Assembly: GCA_037975125.1 (NCBI GenBank)
Contig: CM075853.1
Coordinates: forward strand, 36,592,113-36,656,112
Direction: 5' to 3'
Length of the DNA stretch: 64,000 nucleotides
Source: Latrodectus hesperus
Lineage: Eukaryota; Arthropoda; Arachnida; Araneae; Theridiidae
The position numbers and the translations under genes are program-made. Positions 34,190-47,600 of this stretch are shown piece after piece. Position 1 is the stretch's first letter. Every line of letters begins with the position of its first letter. The notes beneath the pieces were generated by a model that was not told the origin of the DNA, made no database searches, and saw nothing but the letters and a program-made list of their open reading frames with translations.

Positions 34190-36436
34190 ATTTTTCCTTA
34201 AAGTTTTTAATAAAAGAATTTAAGAATGACTTTACATTTTTAAATCTAACTAATAATTCCTCTATTATCAAGTTTCTGTATTTTTACTTCATGTTTTCAA
34301 TATGTTGATCAAGCTGGAAGAATTCTGTCATATATTGAAATGAACCAGGAAATACACAAGGATACGAACCTTCAGTTAGCTTAAGTATATTTCGTGGACA
34401 AATGAGGTTTTTCCGTTTTTGATAGTAATGAAGTCCTAGTTGATGTTGTTTTTTATCAAATAACTGTTTACACAGATTTAATTACACAGATTTTATTTGT
34501 TAAAAAATACCTAGATTTTTTTCGTAATCACTGAATTTTCAAATGCTATTCAGATTTTTAAATCTGAAACACATTATATAATTTTGCACGAGAACAGATT
34601 GATTTACAATTAAATACACAACAAAATTTCATCATATTTCTGGGAAAAAAATCAGTTAAATACAATTTTCTATAATATTGTTGGCTATTTATGTATCGTA
34701 TTGACCCATGCAATGTAATATGTATAAATATTTTTGTGGTGACTATTTTCTTGTTCCTAACTGCATTCCTAACTATTGTGCAGATTTTTTACTGATTCTT
34801 TCGGGGACACATTTTGTTAATATATGTTTTCTGTTCATAAACAACGTTTTCTTCGACCATTACGTCTTATTTCTACATTAATTATTTCTACCTTCTACTA
34901 ACCCTTTTAAAGATCTTTCAATTAATCTTTTTGGCACATTTAAATTTTTCAAATTTTTAAAAGTTCCATAATTTTTCTTACCTTTTAAATGCAATTCGAG
35001 GATAATGGGTCTTTAACACTCCTGATCATAATGCAAAGACCAAAACAGAATTTAATTAAAAAATTATCGATCCTAATACTCACAGAATTAAAATAAAACT
35101 AGCAAGTATTGCCAACACAAAAGAAATATTTGAATAAAAATTATGCTCAAAAGAATTTTGCCGTCATCTTTTTTGTGGACATCCTATTGTTTTTTTTTTT
35201 TTTTTTTTTTTTTACTAATATAGGCTTTTTTATAACTTTTTGTATATTTCATAAGCCAATATTATATTAAAACGCCTATTATTATTTGAATGTATTAAGT
35301 TGGGAGCCATCTCGTTATTGAAATTTTTTGAATATATTTTAAATGGAATCAAATCTCAGCACATGAATTTATATATATATTTTTTAATTTAACTAACCTC
35401 TATATTTACAAGATTAAAATGCTTTATATATTTATAAAAATTGAGTAGTACAAAATATTATCATTCTTTTCATAAATTTTATTGAAAATCTTTTTTTTTA
35501 TGGAAAGTAAAGAAACAGCTCGCTATTGGAGTTAAATTCACTAATTTATTCCTAACAATAGAAATAAAATTGCAAAAGAAGATATTTAATCTTCACAAAT
35601 AATGCAATTTCTTATATTACCTTGAATGTTTCCTTACATTCTCTTCCAAATAAAGCTTGAATGAATATGAACCTCGAAAACTGAGAAAGTTATATTAATT
35701 CATATCATTTTATAGTTTGAGCAATTTAAAATAGCCATAACTTTGTCAACGTTATTGACAAAATTTAATAGAGCGAATCTTAGACTTAGATGTTCAGTAT
35801 TTATTCTTGAGAGATCATACTATTTTAATTATGCGTGGTATTAAATAATTCATTATACAATTAAAATTATTCGCATAACATTCTCGAGGAATAAGTCAAA
35901 TAATAAGAGTGAAAGTCGGTAATTTTAAAAAATTATGGGAAATAAATAATATAAAAACATTAGATTTAAATTAATCTAAACAGAAATCATGTTCGAAACA
36001 TTTGGTATTAAGTATAAAATACTTTCAAAACAAAAGCTTGGGTAGCTTATTGATTTCATTTAATTTTCAAATTAATAACTCCTATACAAAAAAATTCTCA
36101 ATGTTCGCGCAATGGTGTGGCGCAGTTGTTGCAGATAAGCCGATTTTGCGTATAATATTCAAAATTACGAAAAGTAAATCAGAAAAGTTATGCATTTGAA
36201 TAATTCAAGCACTTACCACAGCTAACATGAACATATTAATTATTTATAAGAAATAATAAAATAATTCATAATTTGTAAATTTTCCTTTTCAGAAAATCTA
36301 CCAACAATTACTGTTATCATTGAATTTTTTTATTTATTTTTAATTTACTATTTTATTTGAAATTAGAAATTCTAAATAATCGGAATTTTACTTTGTTTTT
36401 AAAGCGATAGAAATATTGAAAAATGCAAATATAGTT
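34190..36436. other. AT-rich intergenic sequence with poly-T run
   Basis: No gene recognised. A run of 24 T at 35190-35213 is the only striking local feature. Confidence 0.55.
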
Positions 36437-36640
36437 TGGTTCACCGTGACCTATAGATAGGATATCGCTTTTCAGAGCAAAAGGTCCCGGGTTCGTGCCC
36501 AACCATTGTTAAATAAAAGGTGATGGTGTTGCGTTTTTTGCCCTCGGCATGCATGTCTGATGGTATGGGTGCTTGGGAGTTTTCCAGGTTTCCTCCCTTG
36601 CAACACATGAATACGTTTTACTTGTAAGATTAAAATGTAT
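36437..36640 (+). repeat. SINE-F, tRNA-derived
   Basis: GGTTCACCGTGACCTATAGA, then CAAAAGGTCCCGGGTTCGTG, gives recognisable A- and B-box positions of a tRNA-like head. The body GGTGATGGTGTTGCG, GGTATGGGTGCTTGGGAG, TTTCCTCCCTTGCAACACAT follows. More diverged relatives are at 22598, 48170, 55565 and 56375. Confidence 0.7.
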
Positions 36641-38389
36641 ACTAATCTTACTGTACGTGAATATTTGATTCATCTATACTTAAAGATAACATACTCTAAG
36701 TAAACGATAATTTTAAAATTACCTAAAAATATTTCATGAACTTTTAAATAACCGAAAAGCAGTTAGAAAATCCTCTATTTTTTAATAGGCTGAGTGAATG
36801 CATTTCTACTTAATAAACCAAATTACTGAAAAATTTTGAATACTGATTTTTAAACTTTATATGATATCAATACAAAAAATTCTGGGAATTTAATAAATAA
36901 GGTGACACAAATGATAACTCAGATAAGGTCGACATTGATATGTAACTATTTGATGAATGATAGATTCAAAGGTAGTGAACTTCATTATTTGTCTTATATA
37001 ATTTTACATATTAATTAAATTTCACATAGAAAATATTTTTTGACATAGTATTTTACATTAAAGATAAATGAATAAATAAAATGAAGTTAATAAAATTATT
37101 TTAAATTTTTTTGTTTGCTTATAAAAACAATTTACTTATATTTTTCAGTAGTTTAACAGTTGACATAATAAAATCAATATGTTAATAGTTAAAAATTAAT
37201 ATTTTCCATTACTTTTTTTAAAGATTGCAGAATTCTCCCCCAATCAGATCATTTCTCAAGATATGATTACAAAATAAAATGTAACTAAATATATTTTTTA
37301 ATATATATTCTTTTTTTAGAAAATAATACTTGGCACCTATAGAATTCTTTTATGGCCATAGAATTAATAACAAAAATTTAACTTAAATCAGTTGATTAAT
37401 GTCAACTTTATCGATTATATTTTATAATAAACTAAATGAATTAGTTATACTAATGGAGAAAAATAATGTTGCGTAAAAAAAAATTTTTTTTCCATCATGA
37501 CTACATATAATTTAAAGAAAGAATTTCATATACATATTGAACTTTTTAAATTAATACCTAAAACAAAGGTAACAAAAACATTATGATTAAATTATTAAAA
37601 TCTATTTCTCACTTTTTAAAAATTATTTTCGAAAGGAACAATTGAAAATTCCTTTCCATTTTACCAAGAAAAGATGTTAAGATATCATTATACTTTTGGG
37701 GAAAAGAATATTGATTCCCCCATAACAAATGCTGAATTTTGAGGAAGTATAATCAGGAAGGATGTTACATTTAGACATCAAATTTTTCATGTCAATTTTT
37801 TTATTTCCAAACACAAAGGTTTCATTTTCCTATTTCCAAATTCGTGATTGATTTCTATATTGTAAATGGATGTTCATTTTTTTCGCAGTGCATTACTCAT
37901 ATATTAAATAACTTATATTGAATATTTATATAAAAAAACAATAGCCGGAAATATTTTAAGGAAAATTAGACTTCACACGAATATTTCGAATTCTGTCTGA
38001 AATTCTGAATAATGTGTTTAACCCTGCTTCATAAATTTTCATCGGCTTTCATTCATTTCTTTTTGCCTCTGATTGGCTTACATTCTTTCCTTACACTGAA
38101 GATTGGCCTTCCTACAAAATTTCTCTGACATTTATTAATACTTAAAGTGTAAAATATATCAGATGTTAACATGATTAAATAATATTTTTTTACATTTGGT
38201 AGTGAATGTACTTAGTAATTTTCCCATTTTCCTCCTTTTTGAGACAAATTTTTATGAGAGAAATACATCCAGAACCGATTTCAAATGATCAAATCAATTA
38301 AAAATGTATTATAAGTTGGGCAAGTGTGATATATAAAAGTAATATGTAACTCTAAGTATTTAACAATGAAATAATTAAGCCCACGTGAC
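36641..38389. other. AT-rich intergenic sequence
   Basis: Nothing recognised. Confidence 0.5.
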
Positions 38390-38760
38390 CCAGTGGTATT
38401 GTTGTTGCTGCACCAGCATGCTTCCTTGTACTTAGCCCTGTAGTGGGCTCTGTCAGTTAGATAAAAGAAAACGAGTGGAGTTTTCATGTTTTTGAAGCAA
38501 GGACCGAGCAGAAGACCCCAATACTTTGCCTGCCATCCTCAGAGATATCATTTCACTTGGAAGACATTGTGACCACACCTAGTTTTAACATACCCCAGCC
38601 ATCTTCAGCGAACTCGACGGATCTTTGGTTAAGAAAATCATTACCTTTCGATGATGAGAACGACGTCCTATCTAAGAACGACCTATATGACGTATTGGTA
38701 TAACTCTCTTCCAAATGAAAAATTCTGAGTTCGATCCCAGCCATTGTTGAGCAACAGTAT
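38390..38760 (+). repeat. Repeat C copy 2
   Basis: It contains TTGTTGTTGCTGCACCAGCA, TCATTTCACTTGGAAGACAT and CGACGGATCTTTGGTTAAG in the same order as the minus-strand copy at 27790-28090. Downstream is GAGTTCGATCCCAGCCATTG, which resembles a tRNA B box. It lies directly upstream of a SINE-D. Confidence 0.75.
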
Positions 38761-38814
38761 TTCTATCTGCATATTATGTTATCCGCATACATGTTTATCA
38801 ATGTAAATGCTTGC

Positions 38815-39081
38815 CGCCTACCCTGTGTAGTGGTCAGAGTGCCTGACTGCGGATAGGGAGGTCCTGGGTTTGAATCCCAGTTCGGGCAGGGATGTATTTC
38901 TTTTCTCTCTATTCTGTCTTTGTCCTTTCTTTGAATGAATGGTTGCTTACCTTATAAACGGGTTCCTATAGCATGTGTGTACTGAGGTAGTCAGACTCCA
39001 CACCAAAATATGGTTCAGTTGGAAAAGTGGAGTAGCGCACCCCATATTGTCAGCCTGGCTGGCACAAGACAACAACAGCAA
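38815..39081 (+). repeat. SINE-D copy 3, tRNA-derived, with perfect 15-bp target duplication
   Basis: CAATGTAAATGCTTG flanks the element at 38800-38814 and 39082-39096. Between them: GCCGCCTACCCTGTGTAGTG head, B box GGGTTTGAATCCC, the shared body with ACCAAAATATGGTTCAGTTG, and the CTGGCACAAGACAACAACAG tail. This copy is in plus orientation, unlike copies 1 and 2. Confidence 0.93.
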
Positions 39082-39096
39082 CAATGTAAATGCTTG

Positions 39097-39840
39097 AAAA
39101 TTTTTCAGATTTTACCTCTTTCTACATGCGAAATACAAAATTGCAAAATTTATTTATTACAAATGCCCAGAAATTTAGTTATTACGCCATTATTTCTCTA
39201 TCCTTCCAATATTTCTGAACTATTTTGCAAAATTTATGGATTCATTGAATTTGTTTTTTTTTAATTATGTTCAACTGCGATTCAAATATTGAATAAAATG
39301 CATTCAATGTATCAATAATGAATTATTTTTCATTGGATCTTATTCATTTTCAAGTGGCTTTTATAATTTACCTATGATCTTACATTTCTTCACTCACTCT
39401 AAATCATCTCTAATCATGACATCAATAAAAAAAAATTTCTCCTCCATAGACATGATAGTTTATGGATACATTTATGAATACTGTTTTTCTCAACTGAATT
39501 CAAAAAAACATCTCTATTAGTATAAAATCAGTTTAGAGGAACACAGTTGATAATCATATCTTGTTTATATAGATCAGTCTCTTGCTTTTTTGTTTCATAC
39601 TTGGAAGAGAAGCGAGTTTCTTAAATTGAGTTGATTTAATCGGCCACAAGAATTTGTTATTATTTCTTTAATATTGTTAAATATTTTTTAACTCTTCAAC
39701 TGCGTATTCATTTAGAAAGTGTCAGTATCTTTGTGCTGGAACGTTAGTTTTATTGAACTTACTGTTCTGGAATTTAGTTTTAACTTTTGGATGTTTCGAG
39801 TTTTCTTCATCTACCATGGATCTTTGCCATAGCAAATAAG
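39097..39840. other. AT-rich intergenic sequence
   Basis: Nothing recognised. Confidence 0.5.
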
Positions 39841-40120
39841 GAGCAGAATTGAAGGTAGTCTGTGTAGTGGGGATGCCAAGTGAATGTGCCATCTTCGCCT
39901 CGAAGCCGGCTGGGTCCTCGTAATTTCGAAGCAGAAACAGAGTAGAAGACCCTCTAACTTTGCCTGCCATCTTCAGCGGTATCATTTTACATGGAAGACA
40001 TTGCAATTAGATCCTATTTTACGTACCCTAACAACCATTTATGAGCACGACGGATCTTCGGTTACATCGGGAATGGAATTCACTGTTCTCATGTGATGAG
40101 ATGTCGCCTTATCTAATCAA
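39841..40120 (+). repeat. Repeat C copy 3, 5'-divergent
   Basis: GAAGACCCTCTAACTTTGCC, ATCATTTTACATGGAAGACA and CGACGGATCTTCGGTTACAT match the other two repeat C copies in order. The GTTGTTGTTGC start is absent. Confidence 0.65.
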
Positions 40121-40221
40121 GCTACCGGGACATTTGACACATTTCAAAATATCCTGCTGGTAATAATATCAGAATATTTTGTAAACAAACTATTATGGTA
40201 TATAAGGAGTTGAAAAACATA

Positions 40222-40556
40222 TGTTGTTACTCGTAACACTTGGACAAGCCAAGTTTGCTATGCCGTGGCTGTGCGAATTTAAGTCAGTAGGGTGCTCTTT
40301 CGTTTAACCAGAGCACCAAGAAAGTGAAAGAACGATTTACTTCTAAACTCCTTCGATAGATGGCACCACCAAAGTATCCACTCCCTCAATTTTTATATTG
40401 ATCTGAAGGCGTAGGAAATTGTCTCCAGACCATTACATCCATGGTAACTGCTCAACGATATGCCACAAGACTTTCGATTCCACAGATTTAATGAGTACGT
40501 ATATGGCATCTACTCGGTGGGTCCTTTGCCGCATTGGGAAACGAACCCCGCCAATT
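40222..40556 (-). repeat. SINE-A copy, 5'-truncated
   Basis: In reverse it matches 14520-14850: the tail edge (GTTGTTACTCGTAACACTTG), CGATAGATGGCACCACC, CCACTCCCTCAATTTT, and the B-box region AACGAACCCC. The A-box half of the head is missing. A piggyBac remnant begins 40 nt further right. Confidence 0.8.
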
Positions 40557-40596
40557 ATAAAAACATTAAAAGTACAAGTTGAAGAGTGAAACATAA

Positions 40597-41443
40597 CCCT
40601 TTCGTGGGCCGTAGGAAGATTTCTTCCCACCTACAGGATCCTACAAAATACGCCTGTCGGAAGGGCAATTCCCATTATAATATATTGACGCTGCTATTAG
40701 AACGGTGGGAACACAATTTCCCACTTCAGTTTTGTGCAACCATCTAATGTTCAATCGACTGAATAGAATTGGCGGGAATTTTAGTTTCGAATGTTTGAAA
40801 GCTTTATGTGAGATTAATCCTACTACATCTGTTTTGATGTAACATTTTTACTGCTCAATGATTCTGCTGCAAACGTGAGTAAAACACTGTTTTTATTGTA
40901 ATAACACTTTCTTATTTCGTACATTTCTGTACATTTTGTGCCAGTAGCTATCTAATATTGTGAACAAAAGAAACATAAATTTAGACCAGCTAACATTCCA
41001 TATAGCATTAGCTGGTCAGCTAATAGATGTGGATATTCCTCAATAAAAAGGAAAAAACGTCCTGCTAGCTACCAAGTAAAGAAGTGTGCAGTTTTGGATG
41101 ATGTGCGCTTAGCCAGTGTGGGAAATCATATGCCAAACTATAGACGTTTTAGCACAAAAGGAAAAGAAAAGAGGACCCGCTGCATCTGAGCAGAATGTGA
41201 TGTACTCTTGTGCACTGGAACATGCTTCTCATCTTTTCATGGCAAATAATCACCATTAAACTTAATTTTCTTTATGACTGAAAACGGTTCCGTGGGGAGG
41301 ATACTTCCCACCCCTGAAATTTAAATTTAAAAATAAAATTCGGTAAAATAAAATGCGTTTTCTTAAATGCTATTGCTTAATTGTTAATAAAACATAAAAA
41401 ACTGGGAGGAATTCAAAAGAAAAATAAATGGCCCAAGAAAGGG
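40597..41443 (+). mobile_element. piggyBac transposon remnant
   Basis: The left end CCCTTTCGTGGGCC and the right end GGCCCAAGAAAGGG are inverted repeats with one mismatch in 14. TTAA, the piggyBac target, follows the right end (41444-41447), and ATAA, one change from TTAA, precedes the left. Subterminal GGAAG..CTTCCCACC-type palindromes lie near both ends. Inside, at 41055-41249, is the C-terminal end of the transposase. At 847 bp it is an internally deleted, inactive copy. Confidence 0.88.
41055..41249 (+). pseudogene. piggyBac transposase C-terminus (cysteine-rich domain), broken
   Basis: One frame runs 65 codons to a TAA: KRPASYQVKKCAVLDDVRLA..VGNHMPNY, then STKGKEKRTRCI, a TGA, AECDVLLCTGTCFSSFHGK. 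The spaced cysteines and the final CF..FH are the signature of the zinc-binding C-terminal domain that binds the element ends in piggyBac transposases. One internal stop (41187-41189, probably once Cys) breaks it, the CK.C pair before STKGK is not evident, and the DDD catalytic region is absent. Confidence 0.85.
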
Positions 41444-41447
41444 TTAA

Positions 41448-43929
41448 AACACTGACCTCATTGATTAAACGAGATTAAAATTCAGAAATAGTGAAATATT
41501 TTGAAAAATCAAAGCATAATATTTCATTATTTATATACGCAAATGCTTATATTTTAGCAAAAATTACATCAGTTTTGAGATAAATCTAACTTCTAAAAAT
41601 AATTGCTAAAACAATAAAGAAATTATTTTAAATAAATAATTTATCCAATTAAACTATTGGATGACTACATTTTTCTTAAATTGTGTTTTTATTAATAATA
41701 ATTTTTGTCTGCGTGGATAGTAAATTCTAGTTCTTCAATTACAAAGTTACAAAATAACAATAAAAATTATTTTTAGCCATGATAACAATTATTCTTAAAA
41801 TAGAAAATTAATTTATGTTTCTAAATAAGGTCAATCTTTAATATTTGCCAATATCGATCTTATATTACTGATCAATTAATATTTATTATTGGAGAATTAC
41901 TTCTAAGAGATTAATATTATATAAATTTTTAAATTCACTATAACATGACGTAAAATTGTGCACGTATAAAATGAAATTGGATTACTTATAAATTATCAAT
42001 TTTATTATTTAATTCCTTCAAGATAATAGAAACCATATATTATTGATAAGCTTAATGTACGCAGTTTCTTGTGAGCATCTATCCCTTTTACGTGTTATAA
42101 GTAAATATTTTTGCACAAAAGTCAATTTTTCTCTTTATATTGTAATAAGTTCAAATTTGACCGTTATTTTAAAGTATGCTTTTAAGAAAAATCTTGTTAT
42201 CTTTCAAAATTTTATAAGAAAAATTATTTTTTAGTGATTTAGACAAGCTTTTATACTCTAATACAATAATTTAACTTTTTTTATTTTTGGAAAATAGTTT
42301 AGATTTTGAACATAAAGCACTTGAAGAAAATTCTGTGTTTACACCATTTCGTACATTAAAAATAGTCTGGACGAAATATGCAATATGTGATAAATGCTTT
42401 TCAATTTTTTTCCCCGAAATTTTCCAGACTTCCCTATAATGAGAAATTCCAGACTTCCCTATAATGAGAAATTCATACAATTCAATTGCGACGAGATAAA
42501 TATTAAGACTATATTTTTTTCGGTAAAAAAAAGAGTTAAAATTTATAATTTAGATCAAATTAGAATTTGTATAGAGGAATTGGAAAAAAAAAACTATACA
42601 TTGCAAAATTAAGAAAATAAAATGAGAGCATAAACTCAGCCATTTTCAAAATAATAATTTAATTTAATTCATAGGAAAAAATCATGATTTGAAAATTTCA
42701 ACTTTTTTTACTTATTTCGAATTTTTCAAATCTCATCTTGAATGATAAATTTGAAAAAATTATTTCCATCAGCACTTTTCTCCAACAAAATCTTCCATCA
42801 AAATAAAAATATTTTAAGTATTTTTTTTATTTTAACATGTATTACTTTAAAATGTTAATTGATTCATATATTATACAAAATACCTCACGGAATCCATTCG
42901 TGCTTTCATTTGTGTGTAATCGAGATCTACTTTTTTTCCGAAATTCTGGACATCAATTTTTCCATTGTCTCGAATGTTTTCGTGTCAGCAAAAGGAAGTA
43001 ATTCAAAAATAAATTTTAAGCCATATGTAAAACTTAGCAGTAATTTTTATTCATTTTTTTCAATATATATGTAATTAGAATCGTATGTTGTTCTACAGGT
43101 ATTCGACGATATTGTGATTTAATCTTGTATGATCTAGACTAGCATAGAATGAGACATTTAGGAATGTTGGATGATAAATATAAGTTAAGACTAGTCTTAA
43201 GTTTGCCTTAAGATAGCGGTTTTAAATGAACGGCCTAAATACTTTTTCACAAAAACCAGTTTTACGGTAATATGGAAACTTTAGTGAAATATTTCTAGAT
43301 TTTCCCCCAAAATTTTCCAGGCGAATTTTGGGAAACTTCCTCAGTATGTTAGCTTTTAGAATACTAATAGTTTAGTCAGTTATAGAATGTTTACTCAAAA
43401 TAGAGTCAGCATACTCATTTAAATACTCACATAAATTATACCCAGATATACAATAAGCGTCGTTACTCTTCATATTGCATTACTTAGTAATTTGTAATAG
43501 TAAATTTGTAATAGTAAATTTGTATCACAATATATGAAAAATTTTAAATTTTGCCACATAGCAATATTTAAGGTTGAAATAAAAAAAAAAGTAAATAAAT
43601 GTAGATTATATTATTTTGAACTATTATTTAACTTACGTTTCTATAAATATTTAATACAATGACTTGGTACTTAACTACAATGAAAAGAAAATTTAAATAA
43701 AATTAACCTTTCACAATTTTAATTAAATAACTGAATCTAAATACAGAGATTAAAGATTCGCGAATTCGCTTAAAGTCGAATATTCATTTGTAAGATTTCT
43801 ATTGTCTGAATATTTACTTTGAACAATTTGTAAGTAATGGGTTATATTAATATGAGATTGCTTCCTTTTAAATAGTTATAATCCCATCAATTTTCTTTCC
43901 TTGTGGTAGTAGCTCTCATACTTAAGTGA
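41448..43929. other. AT-rich intergenic sequence with a 25-bp tandem duplication
   Basis: No gene recognised. A 25-bp unit starting TTCCAGACTTCCCTATAATG is exactly repeated at 42422-42446 and 42447-42471, a fresh-looking tandem duplication. GTAATAGTAAATTT is also duplicated at about 43495-43520. Confidence 0.55.
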
Positions 43930-44541
43930 TATGCTTCCTTGCACATTATTCATCTGCGCCTCTTTAGCCTCTATCAAAATCTTTAAGCCCAACAAAGTGG
44001 GGGTACTGAAGCGGGACTGGACATACCGTGATGAGGGTCGCGTGCTTCGGGCAGAACAAACAAACAAGATGTTGCACATGTCCTTCCCTCTTGTCGTTCT
44101 CCAGGCGAATGGTAAGTTATTCCCCGATGTGGTGTGTGTGCGTAGGGGGGGTGACCACAAGACCATGCTATTAGTTCCTTCGGGCATTACCATCACAACG
44201 GGAATAGGCCCTTCATTACAATTTCCCCACCGGAATCGGCGTGACGCGTCAGCTCGAAGACAGGTTGTAAGCCGAGAGAGAGACGAAATAAAAACGAAAA
44301 AGAGGAACAAAATGCCCTATGCACACGTCATGCGACTTCCATGTGAGCTGTCAAGATTATCCACGACTTCCGCCCGTGTGTGCCTTTGTGGTTGGTTGCT
44401 GCCCATGAAAATGAGATGCCGAAGTGTCCATTGAGGATCGTTCAGCGGTGAAATGAACCCTCGGACCCAGACGCTCTCCATCATTCTGCCATCAGACGGG
44501 TAAAAGCTGCGAAACCTTGTTTTCAGAACAAAATTTCGCAA
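43876..44541 (-). other. Unassigned long open frame in GC-rich island
   Basis: On the minus strand a single frame runs 222 codons from 44541 to 43876 with only one stop (near 44314), which is long for this AT-rich window. The first part includes GRMMESVWVRGFISPLNDPQ; the second begins MFLFFVFISSLSRLTTCLRA, which looks like a signal peptide or membrane segment, and continues with CNEGPIPVVMVMPEGTNSMV. I recognise no family. The plus strand is also open for 167 codons at 43931-44434, which suggests that high GC rather than selection keeps frames open. CpG-rich sequence (43970-44640) could equally be a promoter or a first exon region. Function unknown. Confidence 0.25.
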
Positions 44542-44641
44542 TCCATCTTGTTTTGGTTAATCACCGCGAAATGCGATGTCCGTTATAGATCGGATGACAT
44601 GTACGCCACTCATGTGGTGGTCGATTCGAACCATAAAATTA

Positions 44642-47600
44642 TCATAACATTTTTTTGGAGGAAAAAATTATTTATCTTAAAGTTGTGATGTAGAATTCTT
44701 GACTGTTGATCGGAAACGCAAAAGTTTCAAAGAAGATTTAGGATTTTTGAGAAAAATAATCAGCAAGATTTTTAATTTTAGAAATCTCCAAACATAGTGA
44801 TCTTTAAACATCAGTAATATTTTACAGTCGATGAAGTGCTTAGCATTGCTTTCTCATCTGACTAGCACAGTTTCTAATTCCAACAAAAATTCATGGATGT
44901 TAATCGGATTTAAAAATGTCTCCAAGTTGAGTTCTTAAGAGTTTTATCCGGAGCTTCTCAAGAAATAAACCATCGAGAAATTCTCTGCAACGAAAAAGGA
45001 AAATCAGCATAAAAAAGACTTAATATAAATAAAATTAAAATTCAATTAAAAATAAACATGAGAAATGACATAAAATAATATTTTAAGATGTAAATATAAA
45101 AAAAAATTTCTTTATGCAAACTGTGCCATCGTATAAGATTACTCAATTTTGCACAAAGTTGGACGTAATATAAATAAAATAAAAATGAACTAAATATAAA
45201 TGTGAAGACAGGCATAAAAATAAAGTAAACAAAAACCACTCTGTTCATTAACATTAATGAAGTAGAAACGTAAATACGTCCAATTACTGTAATATCTAAA
45301 AGAAACTGTAACGTTTACATGTCTAAAAGTTAAATGTTTAACAATGCGGCATTTCGAAAAGGAGCGGCATTTACAATCACATAAAAAAATAAAAATATAC
45401 TGTGATTTGCAATATCTTATTTAAAATACTTGGAAATCACAGAAATTATAGATCCCCCAGAAAATAATACCATGTAACTACATCCCTGGTTATTGGGAAA
45501 ACTTGGACTTATTTTAAACACTTATTTAAGTTCAGGATTTACCCTATTCCATCAATTGTGATAGAGTAGATTTTGAAGTTAACAAATGATAATTGAATTT
45601 ACTTAATTATTTTTATTAACAAAAGTAAAATTTAATTTTATTCAAATTAGTATATGATATTTTCAATGCACTTTTCAACATTGAATGACCATTTTGTATA
45701 CCGACTTTTTTTACAAAGTAATAAAAGTACATTCTTAAAAAAATCAGTACATTTACAGTTTTCTGAAATATAATTTATTTTTGAAATAAGTATTTCATTT
45801 TATGGATTTTTCTCTTATCTGATATGCCAAATAGATAAGACATCGGTTAAGATTCCACAAATGTGATGTTTACGGCGCTATTCAAATGTAATTCAATGTA
45901 ACATAGCGTTTAAAGTGATGCAGCATTTCTTCCAGAAATTACGTAATTGGGGAATCTTTAACGAAATACAAACTTTTCGGTGAAAATTATAATAATACAA
46001 ATAATAATTCTTAAACCAAATACAGAAGAATAACTTTTTTATTAATCTGTTTCGTTAAGAACACATGTGATGCAATTTAAGAATTAATCATAAAATGATT
46101 TTATACTGTCTTTAATTGTGTGCGAGAATAAATCTCAGAGGAACATTTAATTGAATTGATAACCTCAAACAAAATAGTTTACTTTCAAGTTTCTACTTTA
46201 ATTAATTTTTGACTAAAATTTTGAACATTGGGAATTTATTTATAAGATATAAATGACTATAATTTATATTCACTAGTATTCCAACACAGAAAATCATATG
46301 AAAATATTCGTTATTTTAAATTATGAAAAATTTTGCATTATCGATTAAAGTTTTCATATCTTATCCTTAAAATTTAAACACAAGTAAACTAGAAATTGAA
46401 ACATTTATCCCTTTTTGCGTATGGTCAAATATTAAGCCACCTACAACGATCCGTAAAAGATATGTCGCTTATATAATAAAATCTTCTTTAATTCATCAGA
46501 CTGTAGTTCCTTCTTTTTTTAATTCGTTTTCTACAAATAATATTTTTAAAAATTTACTATGCGTATATAAACGTTCTGAAAATATTAATCTGAAAATTTT
46601 TATTTTTTATTTTGTTAAAACAATTTTTTACTCTGAATGATATTCCCCCAATAAGGCAAAATAAATTATTTGAACTCAGTTCACTTCCTTAATTTTTTTT
46701 AGTGTCTCAATAAATTTACCAGAATTCCAATTAAATAAATCTTTGGAAGCAGACTTTTAATAACTTCGATTTTACGTTTATATTTATGCCCATTATCTCT
46801 CAGTCGCTTTTTAGTGGTGTTGATATCATTTCACATACTGCCAGTTTATTCACTGTTTACTTGAAGTTTTTAAATAGAACAATTCAGGAATATCAACAAT
46901 TGACAATTTAAAAATCTGTGTTAAAAATAAATTTATCAAAGAAAGATTTCATTTAAGTAAAATAAGAAATGAATAAAAAGAACATGAAAAAATCCTAAAA
47001 AATAAACAAAATCTGCAACATCTACCGACATTGTACCTAATGCAAAGAAAAAAAAATACGAATGTGTTAATTAGTGTGATAACTCTAGTAAAATGTAATC
47101 TTATTAGTAAAAAAATTACTAGATTACAAAAATATAAATAAATAAATAATAAGCAAATACCGAATAATTTTTTCTTTTCTTAAGAATACATTAGACGCGT
47201 TTTAAGAATTAATGATAAAATAATTGCATCTCGTCTTTTTAATTATAAGAACAAATTCGACATGGCGTCTCATATTATGATGTGGAATATGAAAAATAAT
47301 TAAGACTTGAGTTTTAAAGATAACACGTAAATTTAAGAATTTAAACGCTCCAAAAATTCATCCAATTTTCGACAGTAAGACTTTGACAAAATGAGTTAAT
47401 TTTGATAAATGATTAAATATTCCTAAGATTTTGCAATTTTATTTGAAATTCAGAGATCACAAAGCTGATTTTTAACTTTTAAATCCTCAGAATTGAAAAT
47501 GATATGACGAAAGTGGGCCATAATTGTCAATTACCCTGCCGACACTAAGAATTCTTGTTCATTTTAAGTAAATTCGACCAATCAGCGCTACCATTCGACC

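Noticed and set aside
34074..34271. 65-codon minus-strand frame
   Set aside because: Its second half is the SINE-B head read as protein and the first half is AT-rich flank.
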